A stretch of DNA of 64,000 bases. It comes from Planctomycetota bacterium. GTDB lineage: Bacteria; Planctomycetota; Planctomycetia; Pirellulales; Pirellulaceae. Made by a program: the position numbers and the translations under genes. Positions 1-8,467 of the stretch are shown one piece after another. The notes beneath the pieces are model-generated. The model worked only from the letters and a program-made list of their open reading frames with translations. It searched no databases and had not been told where the DNA came from. Each line of letters opens with the position of its first letter. Within the stretch, counting starts at the first letter, position 1. The stretch covers positions 28,005-92,004 of the forward strand of contig VGZC01000018.1 of NCBI GenBank assembly GCA_016872725.1, read 5' to 3'.

Positions 1-2
1 CT

Positions 3-107
3 CGGACATCGGATGGCGGTCCGCGCATCGCGGGCGGATCGGACGGCAACGCGGCCGCTCCACCGGCATCCGGCGCCCCCAAACGGACGTCGGACGCGGG
101 CTCGTGA
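3..107 (+). CDS. C-terminal tail of an upstream gene, probably the RND membrane fusion (adaptor) protein
   Basis: The frame open from the left edge reads a low-complexity Gly/Ala/Pro/Ser tail and ends in TGA at 105-107, 37 bases before the likely start of the RND permease. Only about 34 residues are visible and they carry no domain. The identity is inferred from gene order, because RND permeases usually follow a periplasmic adaptor gene. It could equally be the end of another protein. Confidence 0.45.
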   Translation, partial: RTSDGGPRIAGGSDGNAAAPPASGAPKRTSDAGS

Positions 108-144
108 CGCGGCCCGCCCCCCCCAATCCACGGAGTATCGGTTC

Positions 145-3100
145 GTGTACTGGCTCGCGGAAATCTGCGTGCGGCGCCCCGTCTTCGCGCTGATGCTCGT
201 GATGGCGCTCGTCGTCGCCGGGATCGCCGCGTTCCCGAACCTGGGCGTCGATCGATTTCCGAGCATGGACCTGCCGTCGATCTACGTCCGCACGATCTAT
301 CCCGGCGCCGCGTCGACCGAGGTCGAATCCGAAGTCACGCAGGTACTCGAGGACGCGATCGCCACGGTGGCGGGAATCGATGAACTCCGCTCGATCTCCT
401 CGGACGGCAGTTCGTTCGTCATCGTGACGTTCCACCTGAGCCGTAACCTCGACGCGGCCGTACAGGACGTGCGCGACGCGGTCGCGAGCGTCCTGAACCG
501 ACTGCCTCCCGGAGTCGATCCTCCCGTCGTTCAGAAACAGGATACCGATTCCTCGCCGATCCTCACCTTGGCCCTTTCGGGGGAACGGACGTCGAGCGAG
601 TTGTATCTGTTGGCGGATCGGTTCGTGAAGAACGTCATCGAATCGGCGCCGGGCGTGGGGCGGGTCTCGATCGCCGGAGCGGCGGATCGCGCCGTGCAGG
701 TCAACGTCGACGCGCATCGGCTCGCCGCGCACCGCATCTCCGTGCTGCAGGTGCGGGAAGCGCTCGCGCGGCAAAACGCCGAAGTCCCCGGCGGCCGGGT
801 CGACGAGGGAATTCGGGAGCGGGCGCTCCGGACGCTCGGACGCGTGCCCCACGCGCGCGACTTCGCCAACCTCGTCGTCGCCACGGTCGACGGCACGGCC
901 GTGCGGCTCAGCGATCTCGGCGAAGTCGTCGACGGCACCAAAGAAGTCCGCACCATCGGCCGGCTCAACGGCGAACCGGCGGTCGTCCTCCAGGTGCAGC
1001 GCCAGTCCGGCGAAAACACGGTCGAGGTGATCGAGGGCGTGAAGAGCCGACTGCCGCGATGCGAGGCGCTCCTTCCTTCGGATGTCCGGGTCGCCGTCCT
1101 GCAGGACCAGTCGCGCTACATCCTCGCCGCCCTGCACGAAATCGAAGGGCACCTTGTGTCGGGCAGCATCCTGGCGTGCCTGACCGTGCTCGTGTTCATG
1201 CGATCCTGGAAATCGACCTGGATCGCGGCCGTCGCCATCCCCGCCTCGATCATCTCCACATTCGCGTTCATGCGCTGGTTCGGCTTCACGCTCAACAACG
1301 TCACGATGCTCGCCCTCGTTCTGATGGTCGGCGTCGTGATCGATGACGCGATCGTCGTGCTCGAAAACATCTACCATTGCATTGAAGAGAAGGGAGTGGA
1401 TCCGGTCCGCGCTGCGATCGAGGGAACGCGTGAGATCGGATTGGCCGTATTGGCGACGACGTTGTCGCTCGCGATCGTCTTCCTTCCCGTGTCGTTCCTT
1501 TCGAGCGTGACGGGGCGCATGTTGTTCGAGTTCGGCATCACGGCGACCGTCGCGATCCTCGTGTCGATGTTGGTCAGCTTCACGTTGACGCCCATGATGT
1601 GCAGCCGCATGCTTCGGCCGGTCACGGCGTCCGGCGCGGCCCCCGCGTCGCGCCGAGGCCTTTACGGCGCGATCGAGTGGGCCTACATGCTGTGCCTGCG
1701 GTTCTCCATGCGGTTCCGCTGGGTCGTGCTCGCCCTGTCGATCGGCGTGATTCTCGCGAACGCGCATTTGTATCGGATCGTCAAACAGGACTATATCCCG
1801 ACGAACGTCGATGAATCGGAGTTCGAAGTCGGCGTGTTGGCCGGAGAGGGCGCGAGTCTTCTCGCGATGAATGAGGCGTTGCGGCGCGTCGAGGCCGAGG
1901 TGCGGGCGATCGAGGGCGTCGAGCTCATTCTCACGTCGGTCGGGACGCGGGGTTTCGGCGGCGTCAATCGGGGCGAGCTGTTCGTTCGGCTGCGGGATAT
2001 CGAGCTGCGCACGTTTTCCCTCAAGCGATTCTGGAACGGGATCCGCGCCGGCGACTACGCGGCCGCCTGGCGGGATAACTTTTCCCAAGGGCAGAAGATG
2101 GCCGAAGTGCGCGGGCGGCTCGGACAATTCGCCGACTTGCGGATATCGGTGCGCAATCTGACGTCCTTGCGCCAAGGCGCGCCCGTCGACATCGACTTCT
2201 CGATCACCGGGCCCGACATGCGCGGGCTCGCCGAGTTCAGCGAGAAACTCCGTACCCGCGCGCTCGGAATCCCCTCGATCGTCGATGTCGACACGACGTT
2301 GCGGCTGGATAAGCCCGAACTGCTGGTCGACATCGACCGCGAGCGGGCGGCGGCGCTCGGCATCGAGGTCCGCGAGATCGCCGATACGCTCCGGGTCGCC
2401 GTGGGCGGAGACGACCGCGTGTCGCGGTACCGCGACGAGCGCGCCGATGACGCGTACGATGTCGAACTGAGGCTCGTGGGGATCGACCGGCGCGACATCG
2501 AGTCGATCTCGCGGTTGTTTGTCCGCACCAACCCCGCCGCGATCAAGCGGGTGAACCGGCTCGCCGCGGCCGGCGACCCAAGTCCGTCGCTCGCCCGGAT
2601 CGACAACGTCGTGTCGTTTCGGTTCGGTTTCGCCTCCGCGCGCATCGACCGGCTTGACCGCGAACGGATGGTGGCCGTCCGCGCCAACGTCGCGCCCGGG
2701 CACGCGCTGGCCGACGGGATCCAGGCGCTCCGGGACGCGTCGGCCGAACTGGGCGTTCCGCCCGGCTATGAAATCCACGTCTTGGGAAGGGGCCGCGAAC
2801 TCGAACGGACGCTCGAGGATTTCGTCTGGACCTTCGTGCTTTCGTTCATCTTCATGTACATCGTGCTCGCCGCGCAGTACGAGCATCTGGTCCATCCGTT
2901 CACGATCCTGTTGTCGCTTCCGTTGGCCGTTCCATTCGGACTGATCAGCCTGCATTGGGGCGGGGAAACACTGAACCTCTATTCCGCGCTGGGCATCCTT
3001 GTGCTCTTCGGCGTGGTGAAGAAGGCGGCCATCCTGCAGATCGATCATACGAACGCGCTGCGCGCCCGGGGACTTGGCCGCACCGAAGCGATCCTGCGGG

Positions 3101-3444
3101 CCAACCGCGACCGCCTTCGCCCGATCCTGATGACGACCATTTCGTTCGTCGCCGGCCTGTTGCCGCTGCTCGTCGCGACCGGACCGGGCGCGGAGGAGCG
3201 GCGTTCGATCGCCGTGCTCGCCGTCGGCGGCCAGACCCTCTCCCTCTTGCTCACGCTGCTCGCGGTCCCCGTCATCTATTCGTATCTCGATGACCTCGGC
3301 GCGTTGCTGGCACGGTTGGCGCGGATCGGGGCGTACCGCGCCGATCGTTCGCCGACGGCGCGTTCGGGACGACCGGCCGGCGAACCGGCCCGGCCGGCGG
3401 CGGTCGGCGGCGAGCTCGCGTCGAGCGGGGAGGCCTCGCGATGA
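145..3444 (+). CDS. RND-family efflux permease (AcrB/MdtB-like)
   Basis: Inner-membrane, proton-driven pump of the AcrB/MexB type, about 1099 residues, the usual length. The N-terminus AEICVRRPVFALMLVMAL is the classical first membrane helix of RND pumps. It is followed by a porter domain, the helix cluster with LVLMVGVVIDDAIVVLENI (the conserved Asp pair of the proton relay), a second periplasmic domain and a last helix group (near residues 890-1060). I prefer the GTG start at 145, which has GGAG nine bases upstream and places the start just before helix 1. An ATG at 13 would add 44 non-conserved residues and overlap the preceding frame. The stop overlaps the next start (ATGA). The cargo cannot be told from sequence. 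Confidence 0.93.
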   Translation: MYWLAEICVRRPVFALMLVMALVVAGIAAFPNLGVDRFPSMDLPSIYVRTIYPGAASTEVESEVTQVLEDAIATVAGIDELRSISSDGSSFVIVTFHLSRNLDAAVQDVRDAVASVLNRLPPGVDPPVVQKQDTDSSPILTLALSGERTSSELYLLADRFVKNVIESAPGVGRVSIAGAADRAVQVNVDAHRLAAHRISVLQVREALARQNAEVPGGRVDEGIRERALRTLGRVPHARDFANLVVATVDGTAVRLSDLGEVVDGTKEVRTIGRLNGEPAVVLQVQRQSGENTVEVIEGVKSRLPRCEALLPSDVRVAVLQDQSRYILAALHEIEGHLVSGSILACLTVLVFMRSWKSTWIAAVAIPASIISTFAFMRWFGFTLNNVTMLALVLMVGVVIDDAIVVLENIYHCIEEKGVDPVRAAIEGTREIGLAVLATTLSLAIVFLPVSFLSSVTGRMLFEFGITATVAILVSMLVSFTLTPMMCSRMLRPVTASGAAPASRRGLYGAIEWAYMLCLRFSMRFRWVVLALSIGVILANAHLYRIVKQDYIPTNVDESEFEVGVLAGEGASLLAMNEALRRVEAEVRAIEGVELILTSVGTRGFGGVNRGELFVRLRDIELRTFSLKRFWNGIRAGDYAAAWRDNFSQGQKMAEVRGRLGQFADLRISVRNLTSLRQGAPVDIDFSITGPDMRGLAEFSEKLRTRALGIPSIVDVDTTLRLDKPELLVDIDRERAAALGIEVREIADTLRVAVGGDDRVSRYRDERADDAYDVELRLVGIDRRDIESISRLFVRTNPAAIKRVNRLAAAGDPSPSLARIDNVVSFRFGFASARIDRLDRERMVAVRANVAPGHALADGIQALRDASAELGVPPGYEIHVLGRGRELERTLEDFVWTFVLSFIFMYIVLAAQYEHLVHPFTILLSLPLAVPFGLISLHWGGETLNLYSALGILVLFGVVKKAAILQIDHTNALRARGLGRTEAILRANRDRLRPILMTTISFVAGLLPLLVATGPGAEERRSIAVLAVGGQTLSLLLTLLAVPVIYSYLDDLGALLARLARIGAYRADRSPTARSGRPAGEPARPAAVGGELASSGEASR

Positions 3445-4535
3445 ACGCGCCGCGCTCCCGGAGCGATGCCTTGGACTCGATCGATACATGGCTCATCGAA
3501 GCGGCGCGCGCCGGGGCGTCCGACCTGCATCTCGTCGTGGCCCATCCGCCGACGCTGCGCGTTCATGGCCGCCTTGAACCGCTCCGACCCGCACCGCTCG
3601 ACGCCGACGAGGCCCGGGCGGCGCTCGAATCGGTCTGTCCCCGCGGCGCGTTCGCGACGTTTCTCGAAGCCAGGAACCTCGATTTCGCTTTGCAACGCGA
3701 GATCGACGGTAGGTCGAGGCGGTTCCGAGCGAACTTCTTTTGCGGCGGCGACGCGGTCGGCGCGTGCTTTCGGGTCATTCCGGACGGAATCCCCGAATTC
3801 GCGTGGGCCGGATTTCCCCGGGACATCGCCGAGCGGTTGGCGTCGTTCCGCAACGGACTCGTGCTGTTCTCCGGCGTCGCCGGCGCGGGCAAGTCGACGT
3901 CGCTCGCCATGATCATCAACCTCTTCAACGCGCGGGGCGGCGTCCGGATCGTGACGATCGAGGAACCGATCGAATACGTATTCCCCGTGTCGAGCAGCTC
4001 GATGATCTCGCAGCGCGAGGTCGGGCGGGACGTCGCGACGTTCGCCGACGGATTGAAGTACGGCCTTCGCCAGAATCCCGACGTGTTCCTCGTTGGAGAA
4101 ATCCGTGACCGCGAAACGGCCCAATTGGCGCTCAGCGCCGCCGAGACGGGACATCTGGTCTTCTCCACGCTCCATACGCGGGACGCGAAAGGGGCCGTCT
4201 CGCGGTTCGCCGACCTGTTCCCGCAGGCGGCCCAATCCGACATCCGGTCGCAACTCGCCCTCAGCCTCCGCGCCGTGGTCAGCCAACACCTGCTGCCGAG
4301 CTCCGATCCGACGGGCAAACGCGAGCTGGCGCTCGAAATCCTGTTCGCCAGCTCGGCGGTCGCCGCCGCCGTGCGGCTCGGGAAACTCGAATCGATCGAC
4401 ACGGCCATCCAAACGGGCCGGTCGCAAGGGATGCTCCCGTTGGACGAATCGGTCAAACGGCTCTTTCTCGACGGCCGGATCACCGAGGAAACGGCGCGCT
4501 ACTTCATGACCGATATCGGTCAGCTTTGGAAGTAG
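3441..4535 (+). CDS. PilT/PilU-family twitching-motility ATPase
   Basis: Hexameric secretion-type ATPase of the PilT family, 364 residues, normal length. Visible motifs are Walker A GVAGAGKST (about residues 147-155), the Asp box IVTIEEPIEYVF, the Walker B region VFLVGEIRDRETAQLAL, and the His box ETGHLVFSTLHTRDA. PilT enzymes depolymerise type IV pili. No pilin, PilB or PilC gene is in this window, but a CpaC-like secretin lies 9.4 kb downstream. Its ATGA overlap with the RND permease implies translational coupling, an unusual partner for a retraction ATPase. It could be a PilT paralogue with another role. Confidence 0.88.
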   Translation: MNAPRSRSDALDSIDTWLIEAARAGASDLHLVVAHPPTLRVHGRLEPLRPAPLDADEARAALESVCPRGAFATFLEARNLDFALQREIDGRSRRFRANFFCGGDAVGACFRVIPDGIPEFAWAGFPRDIAERLASFRNGLVLFSGVAGAGKSTSLAMIINLFNARGGVRIVTIEEPIEYVFPVSSSSMISQREVGRDVATFADGLKYGLRQNPDVFLVGEIRDRETAQLALSAAETGHLVFSTLHTRDAKGAVSRFADLFPQAAQSDIRSQLALSLRAVVSQHLLPSSDPTGKRELALEILFASSAVAAAVRLGKLESIDTAIQTGRSQGMLPLDESVKRLFLDGRITEETARYFMTDIGQLWK

Positions 4536-4588
4536 TCCGCGATAGGGGCGCTCTCGCCCAACGGTCGAACGGTTCGCTTACGTCGGCC

Positions 4589-5182
4589 TCACGCAACCGT
4601 TGGCGAAACCCGGTTGCGGTAGAGCGTCGGATCGATCGCGGTCAGCATGCCGGCCGGGTCGGGGCGGCCGTCGAGGAACGCGACGACCCGCTCGATTTCC
4701 GGTCGCGGATCGGCGATCAGCCGATTGTAGTTCACCACAAGCACCGACAGGCGGGGTTGGGTCGGAAGCCAGCGGAATAGGCGTTCCAGATGGATTGCGA
4801 ACGAACGGCGCATCGCGTCGGCGGGAGCCGACGGCCGCCCGAGTCGCCGCAACATCTTCTCCTGCGACTCGAGCACCTCGTCGATCTCCCGCCGCATGAA
4901 TACCACGCGGCACCGCTCGGAGTCGGGCAGGTCGTAAAGCAGCGACGAGACCATCTTCACGACCTTGCCTCGCGATTCCGGAATCCACGAAGGATCCTCC
5001 TTCGTCTTCTTCACCCGTTCGTATTCCAGATACCCGCGCGGATTGTCGGAGTCCGCGGCGCGGATCGCGTCGGTCACGACGTCCATGCCTCCACTCGCGA
5101 GCATCTGCATCATCAGCGATGTGCCCGATCGCGGAAGGCCCGACACGATCGTCAGCTCGGTTTCAATTCCCATTCGCCGCAC
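4589..5182 (-). CDS. Sulfotransferase-family protein (P-loop, PAPS-type)
   Basis: Short (197 residues) sulfotransferase-fold protein. The N-terminal SGLPRSGTSLMMQML matches the 5'-phosphosulfate-binding loop, and RCRVVFMRREIDEVLESQ matches the region that contacts the 3'-phosphate (R...S-type helix). Members transfer sulfate from PAPS to sugars, lipids or proteins, but many bacterial relatives are uncharacterised and the acceptor cannot be read here. It lies six bases after the upstream membrane-protein gene and appears to be the last gene of the minus-strand operon beginning at 10587. Confidence 0.85.
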   Translation of the reverse strand: MRRMGIETELTIVSGLPRSGTSLMMQMLASGGMDVVTDAIRAADSDNPRGYLEYERVKKTKEDPSWIPESRGKVVKMVSSLLYDLPDSERCRVVFMRREIDEVLESQEKMLRRLGRPSAPADAMRRSFAIHLERLFRWLPTQPRLSVLVVNYNRLIADPRPEIERVVAFLDGRPDPAGMLTAIDPTLYRNRVSPTVA

Positions 5183-5188
5183 TCCGAT

Positions 5189-6031
5189 TCACATGTGCAC
5201 GCCGAAGACCGGGCGCGCGGCGAACGCCGCCGCCAGCGAAATGACAAACCAATAGACCAGCCATGTACGGCTTCCCGCCGTCCAGGACGATCGCTCCGGA
5301 TACTCGATCTCGATCGAACGGACCGGCGATGCCTCGGTGAACGGCCGCTCGCGCGGATGCAACAGCAATTCGAACAGGCCGCGATCGGGCCGCTTCATGC
5401 TCGTCGGCATCCACGCGCCGCCGACCGCCACCGAAAGCTCCTTCGAAAAAACGGCGCCGTCGAGATCGAATGCCAGTCGATGGAGGCCCGGCTCGCGGGC
5501 CTCGACGCTCCAGCACACAATCCCCTGCGCCGGAACGCGGATCGGTCCGACTCGGGACAGCGCGGACGACGACGGACCCATCTGGACCGCGGAAAGCCGA
5601 TCCAACCGATCCTCGGCGAGCCGCACGGTGACCACGGCCTGTTCACCGACGGCGAGCGGGCGGACCTGGTACCAGAGGGCGAGCTGCGCGAGCAGCAGGC
5701 ACATCGGCGGGAACATCACGAGCATCGGGACGATCGAGAGGATCAACAGGTTCGCGGCGCCGAGCAGCAACGCGCCTTGGCAACGCAGGCCAACGCGGAT
5801 GTCGTCGCGAAACAGGGCGAGCGCCAGCAGGTTCGCCTTGATCCGGTCGCGCGTCGCGCGGATCGCCGACTGGTTCGACGTGTACTTGAACGCGACGAGC
5901 ATGGCGATGCCGGTCACCGCGCCGATCGCCGTGATCGACAGCCAGCCGGGACACCACGCGACGGGCATCAGGAGCGGTTTCGCGACCGCGCTCGCAAGTC
6001 CGTTCAACGCGATGAGAAGTTGAGTGAGCAT
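5189..6031 (-). CDS. Conserved planctomycete-type membrane protein of unknown function
   Basis: About 280 residues. A hydrophobic N-terminal segment near residues 28-48 leads into FKYTSNQSAIRATRDRIKAN, a charged helix, then a long hydrophobic hairpin (about 85-125), a soluble beta-rich domain and a C-terminal helix. The helix, charged coil, hairpin arrangement recalls the Oxa1/EMC3/DUF106 superfamily of insertase-like proteins, but I have no alignment and treat this as a guess. The ATG at 6031 begins MLTQLLIALNGL. Longer starts would add non-conserved residues overlapping the upstream gene region. It lies between the small helix protein and the sulfotransferase in one orientation. Confidence 0.75.
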   Translation of the reverse strand: MLTQLLIALNGLASAVAKPLLMPVAWCPGWLSITAIGAVTGIAMLVAFKYTSNQSAIRATRDRIKANLLALALFRDDIRVGLRCQGALLLGAANLLILSIVPMLVMFPPMCLLLAQLALWYQVRPLAVGEQAVVTVRLAEDRLDRLSAVQMGPSSSALSRVGPIRVPAQGIVCWSVEAREPGLHRLAFDLDGAVFSKELSVAVGGAWMPTSMKRPDRGLFELLLHPRERPFTEASPVRSIEIEYPERSSWTAGSRTWLVYWFVISLAAAFAARPVFGVHM

Positions 6032-6062
6032 TCGACGATCCGATGGGCGAGCCGCCCTCGCG

Positions 6063-6248
6063 CTATTCGATATACCCAAGCCCGCGGAGCTGCTCGGCGA
6101 CCTGCCGTTCCGCATCCGCCTCGCCAAGCCGCTTCAACTCATTCTCGATCGCCGTGGCGATCAGTTCGTCGACGCTGCTGTAGCCCGCCAACGCCGCGGC
6201 CTGCTTCGCACGCTCGTACAGATTCGCGTCAATCTGGACCTTGCTCAT
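6063..6248 (-). CDS. Small ribbon-helix-helix-like protein with C-terminal LRGLGYIE motif
   Basis: A 61-residue protein starting MSKVQIDANLYERAKQAA. One short strand followed by two helices, SSVDELIATAIENELKRL, resembles the CopG/ribbon-helix-helix fold, so DNA or protein binding is plausible but unproven. An ATG seven codons earlier (6269) is possible. The C-terminus LRGLGYIE resembles the LRxLGY segment seen near the end of many sulfatase and phosphodiesterase-type proteins. That is notable because the gene sits between two alkaline-phosphatase-superfamily genes and a sulfotransferase gene. Confidence 0.7.
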   Translation of the reverse strand: MSKVQIDANLYERAKQAAALAGYSSVDELIATAIENELKRLGEADAERQVAEQLRGLGYIE

Positions 6249-6355
6249 TCCAAAAACCTCTCGTGCCATTGATCACTCGTGCCAACGACTCGCCGCGCCC
6301 ACGAATCGGCGTCTCGAAGCGTCTCCACCAATTCACAATCGGGATGATTCAAGAA

Positions 6356-8467
6356 CTACGACTCAAAGACGCCGTGCCCGGTCATCGAATCGGGCACGGA
6401 AACTCCGAACTCGCCCAGGATCGTCGGCGCGATGTCGATCAAGGACGGCTGCTTCGCGCGAATGGAACGATTGCAGAACAGCACGCCGGGGACCTCGAGC
6501 GCATCCGCGCAGTGGTCCGCGCTCCACGCGGACGGGTTGTCCAAGAGCACGTCGGGCGTGAGCTCGCCGAGACACGTTTCCCAGGACGCCCGATAGCCCC
6601 GCGCGTATCCGATAATCAGATCGGGGGCGAGCGCGGTCGCGTCGCCCGAGTAGATCTCGCTCGACCGATACACTTTCCGGATCACTTTCGCGCCGTTGAA
6701 ATCGCGCACGGATTGAAGCCGCGCGATGAGCTGCCTGGTGAGCTTCTCCTGTTCCTCACCCGGTTCGACGATGCCGTCGCGTTCGCGGCCCTTCCGGTTC
6801 AGATAGAGTCCGTTGATGCCGAGTCCGTAGGCTCGGGTTCGGGACCAATCCACGTCGGTCAGGATCGACGTGCATTCGCGAGGATTCAAATATCCAAAAT
6901 CCCTCAGCCACGCATTGACGTTGAACTGCCGGCCGAAGTTCGCGAATCCATGGTCGCTCATCACGAGAATCGTCGCCTTTCCGCCGTAGCGGTCGTGGAT
7001 GTCGCCGATGACGCCGTCGAGCCGTTGATAGAGGGCCTTGACGTGCTCGAACCGGGCCGCCGCCTCTCCGGTCGCCCGGGTCGGATGCGTCGGATTCTCG
7101 TCGCCGTTCCACCAGAACATGTGCGACTGCAGGTCGCTGCTCGAGAAATAGAAGAACAGCAGGCCGTCGTCGTAGTTGTCGACGGCGTATTCGAATTGGG
7201 CGAGCCGATCCTCGAGCACGATCGTCGCCTGCGCTCGGAATTCGTCGTCGTTGAAGACGCCGTTGGAGCGCGCCTTGTGGTCCTCCTGAAACCCCGTGGT
7301 ATAGAACAGGCCGAGTTCCTTCGCCATGGCCTGGATCATCGACGGAGGTTCGGAGAGCGGAACGGCCGGATGCGAAGGGTCGACGTTGATCGGCGTGACA
7401 TAGAGCCGGAAATTCGGAGCGACTTCTTGGAGCAGGAACCGGCAAATACCGCCCGCGTGTTGGGTCGGGAACGGTCGCGGCGTCGAGAGCGCGAAGTCGA
7501 CTTGCACCCAGCGGCTCCATTGCCCCCGGTTCAACAGGATACGGTTTCCCTGGATTTCGATCATCGCGGCGTCCGACTCGCGGTCGCGATGGATGTCGAA
7601 TGCGACGCGGATCGGGTGGGGCGTCTCGAGCAGGCTGTCCTCGGGCCCGACGAGCGAGGCGCGCGCGGATTCCCCGTCGAACACGAGCCGCGCGCGGCGT
7701 CCGCCGCCCTCGTCGATCGCGTCCGCCGGAGCGTCCTCGGCGTAGTACTGGTACGTCCCGTAGGTTCCGAGCATGTCGGGCGTGCCCATCCCCGAGATGC
7801 ATCGATGGTGGCCGTACTGCGACGGGCTCGGCGGATAGTTGGAAGGCAAATCGTAGAAGACCGACGTGATCCGGCGGGCGTCGAGGTAATCCCAGAACGG
7901 AACGCCCTGCCGGCGCAGCACGGTGCGAGGCGGCTTGTGGTTGAACGGCCAGAAATCGAGTTGGAGTCGGTGGTCGTCCCATTCGAGGAACCCGTCGCCC
8001 GGCAGCGTTTCCGCCGCCGAGAAGAACGGCGCGCACTGCTCGTGCGGGTGCCGGTGGATGAAGTCGAAGATCCCGTGCGAGCCGGGCCCCGCGCCGTTGA
8101 TGAAATTCGCCCAGGCGACCGGACTTTGCGGCGGAATGCTCGTCGCCAGATCCGAAAACCCGCCCTCGGCCGCCAGTTTCGCGAGATTCGGCAATCGGCC
8201 GGCCTCGATCAAGGCCCGGCAAAGCCGCGGGTCCATGCCGTCGATTCCGATCACGATCACTTTCTTGCCGAGCCCGCGCGACACGCGGTTGATCCCGCCC
8301 GAGAAGTACCCGGCCGCGCCGACGCCGCCCGCTCCGATCGCGGCCGCGGCGCCCCACAGGACGCGGCGCCGCGAAAGGACGTGACGCGAACCCGTCACTC
8401 GACCCGCATCGGGAACCGAACCGGACGCGGATTCCGACGCCGAACCTGACGCGCCATGTTGGGTCAT
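6356..8467 (-). CDS. Alkaline-phosphatase-superfamily protein (type I phosphodiesterase-like), Tat-exported
   Basis: About 703 residues. A Tat signal SRRRVLWGAAAAIGAG near residues 31-46 is followed by the metal-binding start of the fold, VIVIGIDGMD, the nucleophile region SIPPQSPVAWANF, the second metal site VMSDHGFANFGRQ, and the late SADHCADALEVPGVL segment. Relatives cleave phosphodiesters or move phosphoryl or sulfuryl groups. Two related but different proteins are encoded in tandem, and the start ATG overlaps the stop of the upstream gene (ATGA at 8464-8467), so they are probably co-translated. The exported location points to a cell-surface or periplasmic substrate. Confidence 0.85.
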   Translation of the reverse strand: MTQHGASGSASESASGSVPDAGRVTGSRHVLSRRRVLWGAAAAIGAGGVGAAGYFSGGINRVSRGLGKKVIVIGIDGMDPRLCRALIEAGRLPNLAKLAAEGGFSDLATSIPPQSPVAWANFINGAGPGSHGIFDFIHRHPHEQCAPFFSAAETLPGDGFLEWDDHRLQLDFWPFNHKPPRTVLRRQGVPFWDYLDARRITSVFYDLPSNYPPSPSQYGHHRCISGMGTPDMLGTYGTYQYYAEDAPADAIDEGGGRRARLVFDGESARASLVGPEDSLLETPHPIRVAFDIHRDRESDAAMIEIQGNRILLNRGQWSRWVQVDFALSTPRPFPTQHAGGICRFLLQEVAPNFRLYVTPINVDPSHPAVPLSEPPSMIQAMAKELGLFYTTGFQEDHKARSNGVFNDDEFRAQATIVLEDRLAQFEYAVDNYDDGLLFFYFSSSDLQSHMFWWNGDENPTHPTRATGEAAARFEHVKALYQRLDGVIGDIHDRYGGKATILVMSDHGFANFGRQFNVNAWLRDFGYLNPRECTSILTDVDWSRTRAYGLGINGLYLNRKGRERDGIVEPGEEQEKLTRQLIARLQSVRDFNGAKVIRKVYRSSEIYSGDATALAPDLIIGYARGYRASWETCLGELTPDVLLDNPSAWSADHCADALEVPGVLFCNRSIRAKQPSLIDIAPTILGEFGVSVPDSMTGHGVFES

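Noticed and set aside
4790..8449. A 1219-codon open frame on the plus strand
   Set aside because: It lies antisense to three well-supported minus-strand genes and reads as Arg/Asp-rich sequence with no domain; a GC-rich shadow.
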